Counted from the stretch's first letter, positions 17,918-26,519 are shown. The stretch is 64,000 bases of DNA from Ureibacillus sp. FSL W7-1570 (GCF_038593265.1 NZ_CP151979.1:1116001-1180000); one strand, 5' to 3'. A program made the numbers and translations. Notes: generated by a model not told the origin, from the letters alone.

Positions 17918-19564
17918 ATGTTTAAATATTATAACATGAATCAATTAGTTTTGCCTTTAGATTTAGAAATAAAATTACAAGAAAATGATATTGCCTTCCA
18001 CATCCACCATTTAGTTGAAAGTATTCCAGATGAAGCCTTCCAGCCGTTTCTTCGAAATACAGGTTGTCCTGCTTATCATCCACGCATGATGCTAAAAATT
18101 ATTTTGTGTGCCTATTCGCAGTCTGTCTTTTCAGGTCGAAAAATTGAAGCGCTATTAAAGGATAGTATACGAATGATGTGGTTGGCACAAGGATATGAAC
18201 CAAGTTATCGGACGATCAATCGTTTTCGTGTACATCCGGAAGTAAAAGAATTAATTCGTCAATGTTTTGTCCAATTCCGTTGCCAACTGGTGGAAGAAAA
18301 ATTAATCGATCAAGAAGCTATTTTTATCGATGGTACGAAGATTGAAGCGAATGCCAATAAATTTACTTTCGTATGGAAGAAATCCATTGAAAAATACAAC
18401 CAAAACTTAATTGAAAAGTCCAATCAGTTATACAACGAACTATTGGAAAAAGAAATCATCCCTGAAATGGAGCGGGAAAATGAGGGAGAACTGTCTGTTG
18501 AAGAACTCGCTCAAATGGTGCAACAAGTCGATAAAGTCATTACGGAATATGACCAAAAAATCGAATCATCGCCCGATGCCACAGAACGAAAAGCATTAAG
18601 AAGCGAACGGAAATATCCGAAGCGAGTGTACAAACAGTTGATTGACTTGATTTTACGTAAACAAAAGTATCAAAAAGACTTCGAAATCTTGGGTGAACGG
18701 AATAGTTATTCCAAAACAGACTTAGATGCGACGTTCATGCGAATGAAAGACGACTATATGAAAAACGGTCAATTGAAGGCTGGATACAACGTACAAATCG
18801 CAACAGAAGGTCAATACGCACTAGCTTATAGCATCTTTCCAAATCCTACTGATACACGTACATTAATTCCGTTCTTGAATAAGATAGAAAAGGATTATTT
18901 TCCGTTGCCAAAGTATATTGTCGCAGATGCTGGTTATGGTAGTGAACAAAACTATGAAGACATCCTTTCGAATCGAAAATGTGAGGCACTCATTCCATAT
19001 ACCATGTATGAGAAAGAACAAAAGAAGAAATATAAACAAAATCCATTTCATCCAGACAATTGGATGTACGACGAAGAAAGTGATACCTACATTTGTCCAA
19101 ATCAGCAGCGAGTAACCTTCCGTTATCGTTCTGTACGTACAGATAAGACTGGTTTCAAACGAGAATTGAAAATCTATGAATGTGAAAACTGTTCAGGATG
19201 TCCATTTCGTTCATCATGCACAAAAGCAAAGGAAGGCAATCACCGAAAGGTCATGGTGAATGAAAAATGGGAACGACAAAAAGAATATGTAAGAGCGAAG
19301 CTTTCAGAAGAAAAAGCAGGTTCTATTTTCCGTCAACGTAAAATGGACGTAGAACCAGTTTTTGGATTCTTGAAGGCTAATTTGCGTTTCACTCGATTTT
19401 CCGTCCGAGGAAAATCGAAGGTGGAAAATGAAATGGGGATTGCCTTAATGGCCGTGAATTTACGGAAATACACGGCCAACAAAGATCAACTGACCAAAAA
19501 TAATGGAGAGAAATGGAAAAAGGAGAATTTGAGTTGGCTCAAATTCTCCTTTTTCCTATTTTGA
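17918..19564 (+). CDS. IS1182-family DDE transposase, copy 1
   Basis: A 548-residue transposase with an N-terminal DUF772-type DNA-binding domain (about 40-120, NTGCPAYHPRMMLKIIL), a DDE catalytic core with candidate acidic residues in FIDGTKIEANA (D near 138), VADAGYGSE (D near 336) and EPVFGFLKANL (E near 500), and a Cys-rich insertion (CPNQQ, CENCSGCPFRSSC near 395-435). All parts are present, so it may be active. It differs from copy 2 at only about eight residues. The start ATG is sealed in a hairpin. Confidence 0.93.
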   Translation: MFKYYNMNQLVLPLDLEIKLQENDIAFHIHHLVESIPDEAFQPFLRNTGCPAYHPRMMLKIILCAYSQSVFSGRKIEALLKDSIRMMWLAQGYEPSYRTINRFRVHPEVKELIRQCFVQFRCQLVEEKLIDQEAIFIDGTKIEANANKFTFVWKKSIEKYNQNLIEKSNQLYNELLEKEIIPEMERENEGELSVEELAQMVQQVDKVITEYDQKIESSPDATERKALRSERKYPKRVYKQLIDLILRKQKYQKDFEILGERNSYSKTDLDATFMRMKDDYMKNGQLKAGYNVQIATEGQYALAYSIFPNPTDTRTLIPFLNKIEKDYFPLPKYIVADAGYGSEQNYEDILSNRKCEALIPYTMYEKEQKKKYKQNPFHPDNWMYDEESDTYICPNQQRVTFRYRSVRTDKTGFKRELKIYECENCSGCPFRSSCTKAKEGNHRKVMVNEKWERQKEYVRAKLSEEKAGSIFRQRKMDVEPVFGFLKANLRFTRFSVRGKSKVENEMGIALMAVNLRKYTANKDQLTKNNGEKWKKENLSWLKFSFFLF

Positions 19565-19615
19565 AGCTAGTTTTGTCCCAGCCCCATCTCCAAAATGAAT
19601 GGTATGAAATCATTT

Positions 19616-20380
19616 TTAGAATGCGGAAGTCCAGCCGGCATCGGCAACGACAACCGTACCGTTGACGAAACTTGCGTCATCGGATGCCAAGAATAAAGCA
19701 ACTTTTGCGATTTCTTCCGGTTTACCTGTACGCGGTGTTAATTTATGGGTCATTCCTGAACGCTCCATACCCAATTGGCTGACGTTCGTAATGCTTGCGC
19801 CTATGTTTGTTTCAACGGCTCCAGGAGCAATACCATTTACACGGATCCCTTTTTGTGCATACATAAAACCGGTATTTTTCGTTAAACCGACCAGTGCATG
19901 TTTGGATGCGACATAAGCTGCGCCGGCATGAGCCCCGTTCAATCCACCCGTTGAAATCGTATTGATGATGATTCCTTGTTTATTGTTGTCCAACCAATAG
20001 TTCACCGCTTTGCGCATTGCACGCATGACACCTTTTAAGTTGATGTCAAAGATGCGGTCCCATTTTTCATCCGTAATTTCGCCGACCGGTTCGAAGCCGT
20101 CCATGATGCCTGCATTATTCACAAGAATATCGAGTGTACCGTATTCGTTGATGGCTGTCTGGATCATATTTTCAACGTCTTCCAACTTCGATACATCCGC
20201 TTGAACCGCCATGCTTGTCCCGCCGTTTTTCGCAATTTCTTCTGAAACCGCTTTCGCACCTTCCAAATTGTAATCCGCAATAATGACCTTTGCGCCTTCC
20301 TTCGCATACAACTCCGCAATCGCTTTCCCCATTCCTGAAGCGGCACCTGTTACAATCGCAACTTTGTCTTGTAATTTCAT
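19616..20380 (-). CDS. Short-chain dehydrogenase/reductase
   Basis: A 254-residue classical SDR that uses NAD(P) to oxidise or reduce an alcohol/ketone substrate. The cofactor motif TGAASGMG is at residues 11-18, NNAG near 88, and the catalytic serine-tyrosine-lysine set in STGG and YVASK (Y near 156). The acidic residue in IIADYN after strand 2 suggests NAD(H) preference. The substrate is unknown. It lies between the two IS1182-type copies with its own upstream region and may be part of the segment they bracket. Confidence 0.9.
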   Translation of the reverse strand: MKLQDKVAIVTGAASGMGKAIAELYAKEGAKVIIADYNLEGAKAVSEEIAKNGGTSMAVQADVSKLEDVENMIQTAINEYGTLDILVNNAGIMDGFEPVGEITDEKWDRIFDINLKGVMRAMRKAVNYWLDNNKQGIIINTISTGGLNGAHAGAAYVASKHALVGLTKNTGFMYAQKGIRVNGIAPGAVETNIGASITNVSQLGMERSGMTHKLTPRTGKPEEIAKVALFLASDDASFVNGTVVVADAGWTSAF

Positions 20381-20545
20381 TGAAATCCCTCCAGTTCTTT
20401 CATCTATATCTATATTTTAAATTTTCAAAATAAACACTTCAAGCACAGTTGGTAGAAATCACTGTAATTATTCTTCTATATATTTTTCATGTTGGATAGA
20501 TTCCAAAGTTATAAAATCTCCCACCGGCTATACAAACGTACAGAC

Positions 20546-20571
20546 ACTTTTCCCCCTTCATCCATACATTA
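20546..20571 (+). promoter_or_regulatory. Sigma-K-type promoter of the second YjcZ gene
   Basis: AC-N15-CATACATTA (an additional AC gives N17) precedes the mini-gene at 20594. The -10 nonamer is identical to that of the first YjcZ gene at 11316. Confidence 0.55.
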
Positions 20572-20593
20572 ATACTGGAAGGGGGTGAAAAGC

Positions 20594-20731
20594 ATGGGCT
20601 ACAATAACAGCTACGGCGGCGGCTATGGCGGTTACGGCTGCGGTTTCAACAACAACTTCGCACTACTTGTAGTGCTCTTTATTTTGTTGATTATTGTTGG
20701 AACTAGCTTCGGCTCCAAAGGATTCTATTAA
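20594..20731 (+). CDS. YjcZ-family sporulation mini-protein (45 residues)
   Basis: Hand-translated from the ATG at 20594 behind GGGGGTGA. The peptide begins with a Gly/Tyr-rich segment ([17 protein letters not shown]), followed by the family's hydrophobic stretch [15 protein letters not shown] and a short tail. It is clearly paralogous to the 38-residue gene at 11316, including the sigma-K-like promoter. Expression late in sporulation in the mother cell is inferred from the promoter. Function in the family is not established. Confidence 0.85.
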   Translation: MGYNNSYGGGYGGYGCGFNNNFALLVVLFILLIIVGTSFGSKGFY

Positions 20732-20788
20732 TTTGGATAAAGAGAAAAGTTGGCATTCACCACCCAAAACCCTGACCGACACTACGCA

Positions 20789-20821
20789 AAATCCAAAGTC
20801 CCAACGCAACGGTTGGGACTT
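20789..20821 (-). terminator. Terminator of yqjF, overlapping its stop
   Basis: AAGTCCCAAC and GTTGGGACTT form a perfect 10-bp stem with a six-base loop. The first arm overlaps the yqjF stop codon by two bases. Confidence 0.75.
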
Positions 20822-21545
20822 ATTCCATTGAAACAAGCGGCCAAAAATGGACATTCAACTGTTTTGAATAATGAATTACCGGCCGGAAGGATTGGGGATT
20901 TAGTCTGAATGTCGAGAAAATATTGTTTTCCATGCCTATCAAATCGATATTCTGTATGATCCATGACTCATGAAAAATATCTCCGCGCAGCAACTTCCCT
21001 TTGGGGCCCGTTGTATAAAAACAATATCTTTCCAACAGCCATTCCCCTAAAGAACCCTTTTCCACAGGAGAAGCCGGCGATTGGACACGATATTCACATA
21101 CCAAAGGGATGGGATGTGCTCTGCTTTCAAAACAAACTGTTTCTCCTGTTCTCCTGAGGGATATATCCATATAAAGATAAGGCAATTGAAAGAACGATTT
21201 TGCCGCGATTGCCGCTAATCTGTTACGGATTGCCAACTTAAAAAAATAGATCCCCGGCTTTTCACCCGCTTTCACATAAGTCCTCACATTGATTCCCGGG
21301 ATGCCGGCCCCCATCGGAATGGAAGGAAGGCCGCGAAATCCTGAAGCTTTCATCATATACGGGACAATTGTCACCCATCCGGTTCCCTCATAAGTATCAA
21401 GTTCCAGATTGGGAGGCAAATGCAATTCCAGCACTTCTTTTTTCACCGGATAATGCAAAAACAGGATGTCACTCCAGGTTTGTTTCATTAACCAAGGTAT
21501 TTTCGCCGGTAATACATATTTGTTTGATGCATAAGATTCGCCCAT
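20820..21545 (-). CDS. yqjF: YqjF-family (DUF2071) protein
   Basis: A protein of about 241 residues with the DUF2071 signature seen in B. subtilis YqjF: LFLHYPVKKEVLELHLPP near the N-terminus, WVTIVPYMMKASGFRG, NVRTYVK, and the C-terminal RGDIFHESW region. The fold is related to acetoacetate decarboxylase but activity is undefined. The start is placed at the ATG at 21545 because GGGGAGAA lies just upstream; a TTG 12 bases earlier overlaps that ribosome-binding site. Located in the segment between the two IS copies. Confidence 0.85.
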   Translation of the reverse strand: MGESYASNKYVLPAKIPWLMKQTWSDILFLHYPVKKEVLELHLPPNLELDTYEGTGWVTIVPYMMKASGFRGLPSIPMGAGIPGINVRTYVKAGEKPGIYFFKLAIRNRLAAIAAKSFFQLPYLYMDISLRRTGETVCFESRAHPIPLVCEYRVQSPASPVEKGSLGEWLLERYCFYTTGPKGKLLRGDIFHESWIIQNIDLIGMENNIFSTFRLNPQSFRPVIHYSKQLNVHFWPLVSME

Positions 21546-21684
21546 CGTTCTCCCCAATCAACGTGTTAATCTCTCCATCACTATTCCCAAATTTTCATCA
21601 AATTATATCCGGAACTGTGAAAGTATGATTATTTTCAACTTGGCAATAATGATAATGACTTCGTTGACATTGGAGGGTTATTGC

Positions 21685-21864
21685 ATGAATATTCAACGCG
21701 CGAAAGAAATAGTGGAATCCGGCGCAATCGCAAATGTTTTATTTAACGGCCAACGCATTTATATTCAAAATGTTGACGAACAGAAAGGGACAGCACGCAT
21801 CTATCCGTTAGATGACCCTGAAAATGAAAAAGAAGTGCCTGTTGAACAATTATTGGAAAATTAA
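21685..21864 (+). CDS. sspH: H-type small acid-soluble spore protein
   Basis: The 59-residue product begins MNIQRAKEIVESGAI and contains IYIQNVDEQKGTARIYPLD, the hallmark of SspH-type SASPs, minor proteins of the spore core made in the forespore. TGGAGGG stands eight bases before the ATG at 21685; the frame is open further upstream but without a start signal. Sigma-G or sigma-F expression is expected for the family, though I could not find a clean promoter. IS copy 2 begins 21 bases after the stop codon. Confidence 0.9.
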   Translation: MNIQRAKEIVESGAIANVLFNGQRIYIQNVDEQKGTARIYPLDDPENEKEVPVEQLLEN

Positions 21865-21977
21865 TCGCTTTTTCTTGCAAAAAAGAGGCTGGGACAAAAC
21901 CCTCCTCTAAAATGGAAACAGCCCATGAAATGTTGGAATGAAATTTCATGGGCTATTACTATTTTTTTAATAAAAAT

Positions 21978-22041
21978 AAGGACATCTTCTGATAAAATTT
22001 AAGTATCTACCCCAAAAAATTTTATCAAAGGAAGTGTCCTT
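21978..22041 (+). promoter_or_regulatory. Hairpin masking the transposase ribosome-binding site (copy 2)
   Basis: AAGGACA/TGTCCTT and ATAAAATTT/AAATTTTAT pair directly up to the ATG. Compared with copy 1 the pair T-A has become A-T and a T-G wobble has become T-A, which preserves the stem. Confidence 0.75.
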
Positions 22042-23688
22042 ATGTTCAAATATTATAACATGAATCAATTAGTTTTGCCTCTAGATTTAGAAATAAAATT
22101 ACAAGAAAATGATATTGCCTTCCACATTCACCATTTAGTTGAAAGTATTCCAGATGAAGCCTTCCAGCCGTTTCTTCGAAATACAGGTTGTCCTGCTTAT
22201 CATCCACGCATGATGCTAAAAATTATTTTGTGTGCTTATTCCCAATCAGTCTTTTCAGGTCGGAAAATTGAAGCCCTTTTAAAGGACAGTATTCGGATGA
22301 TGTGGTTGGCACAAGGCTATGAACCAAGTTATCGGACGATCAATCGTTTTCGTGTGCATCCGGAAGTAAAAGAATTAATTCGTCAATGTTTTGTCCAATT
22401 CCGTTGCCAACTGGTGGAAGAAAAATTAATCGATCAAGAAGCTATTTTTATCGATGGTACGAAGATTGAAGCGAATGCCAATAAATTTACTTTCGTATGG
22501 AAGAAATCCATTGAAAAATACAACCAAAGCTTAATTGAAAAATCCAATCAGCTCTACAACGAACTGTTAGAGAAGGAAATCATCCCTGAAATGGAGCGGG
22601 AAAGTGATGGGGAATTGTCCGTAGAAGAACTCGCTCAAATGGTGCAACAAGTCGATGAAGTGATTACGGAATATGACCAAAAGATAGAAGCATCGCCCGA
22701 TGCCACAGAACGAAAAGCATTAAGAAGCGAACGGAAATATCCGAAGCGAGTGTACAAACAGTTGATTGACTTGATTTTACGTAAACAAAAGTATCAAAAA
22801 GACTTCGAAATCTTGGGTGAACGGAATAGTTATTCCAAAACAGACTTAGATGCGACGTTCATGCGAATGAAAGACGACTATATGAAAAACGGTCAATTGA
22901 AGGCTGGATACAACGTACAAATCGCAACAGAAGGTCAATACGCACTAGCTTATAGCATCTTTCCAAATCCTACTGATACACGTACATTGATTCCGTTCTT
23001 GAATGAGATTGAGAAGCATTATTTTCCATTGCCAAAATATATTGTCGCAGATGCTGGTTATGGTAGTGAACAGAACTATGAGGACATCCTTTCGAATCGA
23101 AAATGTGAGGCACTTATTCCATATACCATGTATGAGAAAGAACAAAAGAAGAAATATAAACAAAACCCATTTCATCCAGACAATTGGATGTACGACGAAG
23201 AAAGTGATACCTACATTTGTCCGAATCAGCAGCGAGTAACCTTCCGTTATCGTTCTGTACGTACCGATAAGACCGGTTTTAAACGAGAATTGAAAATCTA
23301 TGAATGTGAAAACTGTTCAGGATGTCCATTTCGTTCATCATGCACAAAAGCAAAGGAAGGCAATCACCGAAAGGTCATGGTGAATGAAAAATGGGAACGA
23401 CAAAAAGAATATGTAAGAGCGAAGCTTTCAGAAGAAAAAGCAGGTTCTATTTTCCGTCAACGTAAAATGGACGTAGAACCAGTTTTTGGATTCTTGAAGG
23501 CTAATTTGCGTTTCACTCGATTTTCCGTCCGAGGAAAATCGAAGGTGGAAAATGAAATGGGGATTGCCTTAATGGCCGTGAATTTACGGAAATACACGGC
23601 CAACAAAGATCAACTGACCAAAAATAATGGAGAGAAATGGAAAAAGGAGAATTTGAGTTGGCTCAAATTCTCCTTTTTCCTATTTTGA
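22042..23688 (+). CDS. IS1182-family DDE transposase, copy 2
   Basis: A full-length 548-residue transposase like that at 17918, with the same DUF772-type N-terminus, DDE core and cysteine insertion. It differs by a few substitutions (for example NQSLIEKS for NQNLIEKS and LNEIEKHYFPL for LNKIEKDYFPL). No frameshift or internal stop is present, so both copies could supply transposase for the shorter elements with related ends in this window. Confidence 0.93.
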   Translation: MFKYYNMNQLVLPLDLEIKLQENDIAFHIHHLVESIPDEAFQPFLRNTGCPAYHPRMMLKIILCAYSQSVFSGRKIEALLKDSIRMMWLAQGYEPSYRTINRFRVHPEVKELIRQCFVQFRCQLVEEKLIDQEAIFIDGTKIEANANKFTFVWKKSIEKYNQSLIEKSNQLYNELLEKEIIPEMERESDGELSVEELAQMVQQVDEVITEYDQKIEASPDATERKALRSERKYPKRVYKQLIDLILRKQKYQKDFEILGERNSYSKTDLDATFMRMKDDYMKNGQLKAGYNVQIATEGQYALAYSIFPNPTDTRTLIPFLNEIEKHYFPLPKYIVADAGYGSEQNYEDILSNRKCEALIPYTMYEKEQKKKYKQNPFHPDNWMYDEESDTYICPNQQRVTFRYRSVRTDKTGFKRELKIYECENCSGCPFRSSCTKAKEGNHRKVMVNEKWERQKEYVRAKLSEEKAGSIFRQRKMDVEPVFGFLKANLRFTRFSVRGKSKVENEMGIALMAVNLRKYTANKDQLTKNNGEKWKKENLSWLKFSFFLF

Positions 23689-23852
23689 AGCTAGTTTTGT
23701 CCCAGCCTCTTTTGCTTATTATGGATATAGATTTGAAGTGGCAAACTTGACTTTTTATTTTTTACGAATAATGTGATATATTTAGAGGCATGTTTAGACG
23801 GTCCAAAACGACTGTCTCTTTTTATGTTCTGGACATTTATGGATAAAGGAAG

Positions 23853-24803
23853 ATGAAATTGAAGAAACCATCAAAATATATTTATACTTACATCCACCAT
23901 CCCGATGAATATGAACTTCGGCGAATGGAAATGCGCTCGTTTTTCGGATTCGATACGGAGGAAAATTTTATAATCAGTGAACGCTGCATCGATCCGAGCC
24001 GCAGCCCCTTTATGGAAGATCTGCTGGAAGTATGGTATGAGGCAGATCGTATGGAGGAATTGCAACAACTCGTCAAGGAGTTGAAAATAGAAGATGCAAC
24101 TTATAAAGTGGTATGCCTGAATAGAATGGATCTCGGAAAAACGAAAAAAATCCCTCATCCTGAACGCAGAAAAATCGAAAAACAAATCGGTCTATCCATC
24201 AATGGGGAACCAAATTTGAACCAGCCGGATCTTGTTTTTGGATTGCTTCACATCAATGATCGATGGTACTTCGGAAAATCGTCGAAAGCCGAATCGATTT
24301 GGCGCAAACATTTACATAAACCAAGCAGTTATTCTACGGCATTGAGCACCCGGGTGGCACGGGCCATTGTCAACATCGCAATTCCCGAACCGGAAGGCAT
24401 CCGTGCAATCGATCCCTGCTGCGGTATTGGAACTGTTTTAATAGAAGCTTTATCAATGAACATTAATATTGTCGGAAGAGATATCAGCCCGCTTGTTTGC
24501 GTTGGCGCAAGAAAAAATATTGCCCATTTTGGTTATGAAACGACTGTGACCAAAGGCTCCATAACGGATGTAACCGATCATTATGACGTGGCCATTGTGG
24601 ACTTGCCTTATAATATTTATTCTCATCTTTCACTGGAAGAGGAATATAACATCATCCTGCATGCGCGGCGTATTGCGGACCGGGTTTTATTTGTGGCCAT
24701 TAAGCCGATTGAACATTTGGTTCAAAAAGCCGGGTTTGTGATTAAAGACCGCTCCGTCGCAAAGAAATCCAATTTCATCCGCCATATTTTGTTGTGCGAA
24801 TAA
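23853..24803 (+). CDS. Putative RNA/DNA methyltransferase (TRM11-like)
   Basis: A 316-residue protein whose C-terminal half is a SAM-dependent methyltransferase: motif I AIDPCCGIGTVLIEAL near residue 185, acidic strand VGRDIS near 210, and the catalytic motif IV VDLPYN near 250, a variant of the N/D-PPY box used for base N-methylation. The N-terminal half resembles the substrate-binding part of Trm11/UPF0020 RNA methylases, so tRNA is the likeliest target; this is inference. The ATG at 23853 is only two bases from GGAAG, and a TTG two codons later has better spacing. Confidence 0.8.
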   Translation: MKLKKPSKYIYTYIHHPDEYELRRMEMRSFFGFDTEENFIISERCIDPSRSPFMEDLLEVWYEADRMEELQQLVKELKIEDATYKVVCLNRMDLGKTKKIPHPERRKIEKQIGLSINGEPNLNQPDLVFGLLHINDRWYFGKSSKAESIWRKHLHKPSSYSTALSTRVARAIVNIAIPEPEGIRAIDPCCGIGTVLIEALSMNINIVGRDISPLVCVGARKNIAHFGYETTVTKGSITDVTDHYDVAIVDLPYNIYSHLSLEEEYNIILHARRIADRVLFVAIKPIEHLVQKAGFVIKDRSVAKKSNFIRHILLCE

Positions 24804-24850
24804 AACCGTTTGAACATCTGTGTTGATAATGTGCAACGATTGGCAAAAAA

Positions 24851-24885
24851 AAATCATCCTATTTTTGTGTAGGATGATTTTTTTT
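24851..24885 (+). terminator. Terminator after the methyltransferase
   Basis: Perfect arms AAATCATCCTA and TAGGATGATTT with an eight-base loop, followed by TTTTT; the A-run on the other side makes it potentially bidirectional. Confidence 0.88.
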
Positions 24886-25002
24886 GCCGAACAACTTGTT
24901 AAAAAATGTTTCCTTACTTATTGTAGTGCCCATGGATATTCATTTCAGCAGCCGAGGAACCGATGGACAGACCGTTTTTTTCCATCCATTTTACCCCCGC
25001 TT

Positions 25003-25215
25003 TTATCCTCCAAAAAATAGGTCCAATATATTGGAGGCGGTGGAGGATTGTTTGTTATAAAATTCAGAGTATCCGCAGTTTTTGCAATACACTACGACAA
25101 ATTGATTATGTTGGATATCAAACATTTTGGACAACCCTGTGCCCGTCATGGCCACTTCCTTTGTACCCGCATTTCTGCTTCCGCACTTGATGCAACCACT
25201 TTGTTTCATGTTCAT
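25003..25215 (-). CDS. Zinc-ribbon nucleic-acid-binding-type protein
   Basis: A 70-residue protein with two CxxC knuckles (CIKCGSR near residue 8 and CKNCGY near 45), an arrangement typical of small zinc-ribbon proteins. The middle segment KMFDIQHNQFVVVYC is hydrophobic. I place the start at 25215 (MNMKQSG), near GGAAAGCAGGG; the open frame continues to 25275 without a start signal. It follows the MBL hydrolase gene but a terminator separates them. Function is unknown; nucleic-acid binding is inferred only from the fold type. Confidence 0.65.
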   Translation of the reverse strand: MNMKQSGCIKCGSRNAGTKEVAMTGTGLSKMFDIQHNQFVVVYCKNCGYSEFYNKQSSTASNILDLFFGG

Positions 25216-25282
25216 CCCTGCTTTCCAATAATTTCTTTTCTCATACATACGAACGGCCCGGCCTATAAGTTTCAAAATTTGA

Positions 25283-25313
25283 AAAAGCCACCATCTTTTT
25301 TATGGTGACTTTC
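25283..25313 (-). terminator. Terminator after the MBL-fold gene
   Basis: AAAG-t-CACCAT and ATGGTG-g-CTTTTT pair on the minus strand with a short A/T loop and a following TTC-rich tract. Confidence 0.7.
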
Positions 25314-25339
25314 TTTTCATCCGAACATACTATTAATTT

Positions 25340-26143
25340 TTAACTGGACAAGATCGATGTGATAATATGCTTTGAATGCCACTCGCCTCCGGAAACCGTT
25401 GATATTTGATATTTTCTAGGAAATAATTGCCGATGAATTTCATCGATGGAAAATCCCTGCTTTGATAAGGTCTGCACTTTATCCGTCAATTCATATAAAT
25501 ACTCCAGTTTTTGTTGAAACGCCTTTTTTCCATCCTTTATATATCCTGCATGGCAACAGAACATTTCCCCAAAATCCAGCTGCAAAATGTTTTCAATGGA
25601 TCGAATGATTTGCGGGATGCTTTCTTCCCTCAAAATCAATTTTGTTCTGGGTGTCACGAATAAGTCGCCTGAAAAGAGCTGGCCCGTGGACTCATTCAAG
25701 AATGATACGTGGTCACACGCATGGCCGGGAGTCTCTATGACGCGCCATTGATAGTTGCGGGACTCAAATGCTTCTTCGTGGGGAAGGGCATGATACGGCG
25801 GCCGAATCCCCCAGAAAAATTTTCGGTATAATTTATAATCCGCCCTTTTCCTGCTTTTTTCCACGGACATTGGATGAAGATAAACCGGCAAACCTTTATC
25901 GCTTAAATATTTTGCGCATCCGTCATGATCCTCATGGGCATGCGTAATCACCACACGGTCTATGGACAGGCGGTCAAAAAATTTGAGGAATTCTTTTTTC
26001 ATGGAATGGGCACCACAGTCAATGAGCACCCCATCCTGATAAAAGGAAAATACGTTTAAATGAACTTTTGAAAATGCATTTTTCCCTTCAAAAAGTTTTA
26101 CATCCCCTACGCTTGTTTCAGCAAAACTTTGTTTCAGAAACAT
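25340..26143 (-). CDS. MBL-fold metallohydrolase
   Basis: A 267-residue metallo-beta-lactamase-fold hydrolase. The metal-binding motif THAHEDHDG is near residue 80, a further histidine occurs in ETPGHACDH near 138, and an aspartate in FSGDLFV near 155 followed by CCHAGY near 195. This is a glyoxalase-II-like dinuclear metal site; physiological substrate unknown. The ATG is preceded by GGGGGTG. It is co-directional with the small zinc-ribbon gene upstream (26197-26442), 53 bases away. Confidence 0.85.
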   Translation of the reverse strand: MFLKQSFAETSVGDVKLFEGKNAFSKVHLNVFSFYQDGVLIDCGAHSMKKEFLKFFDRLSIDRVVITHAHEDHDGCAKYLSDKGLPVYLHPMSVEKSRKRADYKLYRKFFWGIRPPYHALPHEEAFESRNYQWRVIETPGHACDHVSFLNESTGQLFSGDLFVTPRTKLILREESIPQIIRSIENILQLDFGEMFCCHAGYIKDGKKAFQQKLEYLYELTDKVQTLSKQGFSIDEIHRQLFPRKYQISTVSGGEWHSKHIITSILSS

Positions 26144-26196
26144 GTCAACACCCCCATTTGCCCATGAAAAAGTTTTGAATGAGCAAAAACCACACT

Positions 26197-26442
26197 TTAG
26201 ATTTCCTGGATGAAGCGCACTTCATCATAACCGCATTCCGGACAAACCATCAAATGGGGACAGATTTGTTCTTTAGCCGTATTTGGATATCCATCCCCCA
26301 TCTTCACCGTTTCTTCATCATTGTAGTGACCATAAGGATCAAGATAATCCGATACTTTCCCCGAATCTTCCAATCGCTTTTGGCAATTTGGGCAATATAC
26401 CTCGATTTCATCCAATGAATTGCAAAGAGGACATTGTGCCAT
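26197..26442 (-). CDS. Small zinc-ribbon protein (81 residues)
   Basis: The protein contains three CxxC pairs (CPLC at 4-7, CPNC at 17-20, CPEC near 68-71) and an acidic linker (SDYLDPYGHYNDEE), fitting a double zinc ribbon. Family not recognised. TTGAGGTGAAG stands upstream of the ATG. A sequence very close to the FadR operator lies 60 bases upstream, next to a TTGACG hexamer, so fatty-acid-responsive expression is possible. It ends 53 bases before the MBL hydrolase and may be cotranscribed with it. Confidence 0.65.
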   Translation of the reverse strand: MAQCPLCNSLDEIEVYCPNCQKRLEDSGKVSDYLDPYGHYNDEETVKMGDGYPNTAKEQICPHLMVCPECGYDEVRFIQEI

Positions 26443-26501
26443 CGATTCTTCACCTCAACAACATTATTCTCAAATGCCAAAAAAGCATTCCTTCCGTCAA
26501 A

Positions 26502-26519
26502 TGAATGATTGTTCATTCG
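26502..26519. promoter_or_regulatory. FadR-box-like palindrome
   Basis: TGAATGATTGTTCATTCG matches the FadR operator TGAATGATTATTCATTCA seen upstream of fadR in this window at 16 of 18 positions. It lies 60 bases before the zinc-ribbon gene and directly upstream of a possible -35 TTGACG. Confidence 0.5.

Larger units (their letters stand above)
17760..19585 (+). mobile_element. IS1182-family-type insertion sequence, copy 1
   Basis: An approximately 1826-base element with ends GAGGCTGGGACAAAAC and, complemented at the right, GGGGCTGGGACAAAAC. It contains a terminator-like hairpin near its left end (AGCCCATGAAAT/ATTTCATGGGCT), a second hairpin over the transposase start and one long transposase gene. 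Copy 2 at 21885 is in the same orientation and about 97 percent alike by eye. Immediate flanks are GAT at the left and ATC at the right, an inverted rather than direct match, so no target duplication is evident. Confidence 0.92.
21885..23709 (+). mobile_element. IS1182-family-type insertion sequence, copy 2
   Basis: A 1825-base element with perfect ends GAGGCTGGGACAAAAC and GTTTTGTCCCAGCCTC, in the same orientation as copy 1. The flanks GCAAAAAA at left and TTTTGC at right are complementary, as if inserted in a palindromic, terminator-like site after sspH; no direct target repeat is seen. Differences from copy 1 are concentrated in several patches and are mostly synonymous. Confidence 0.93.
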
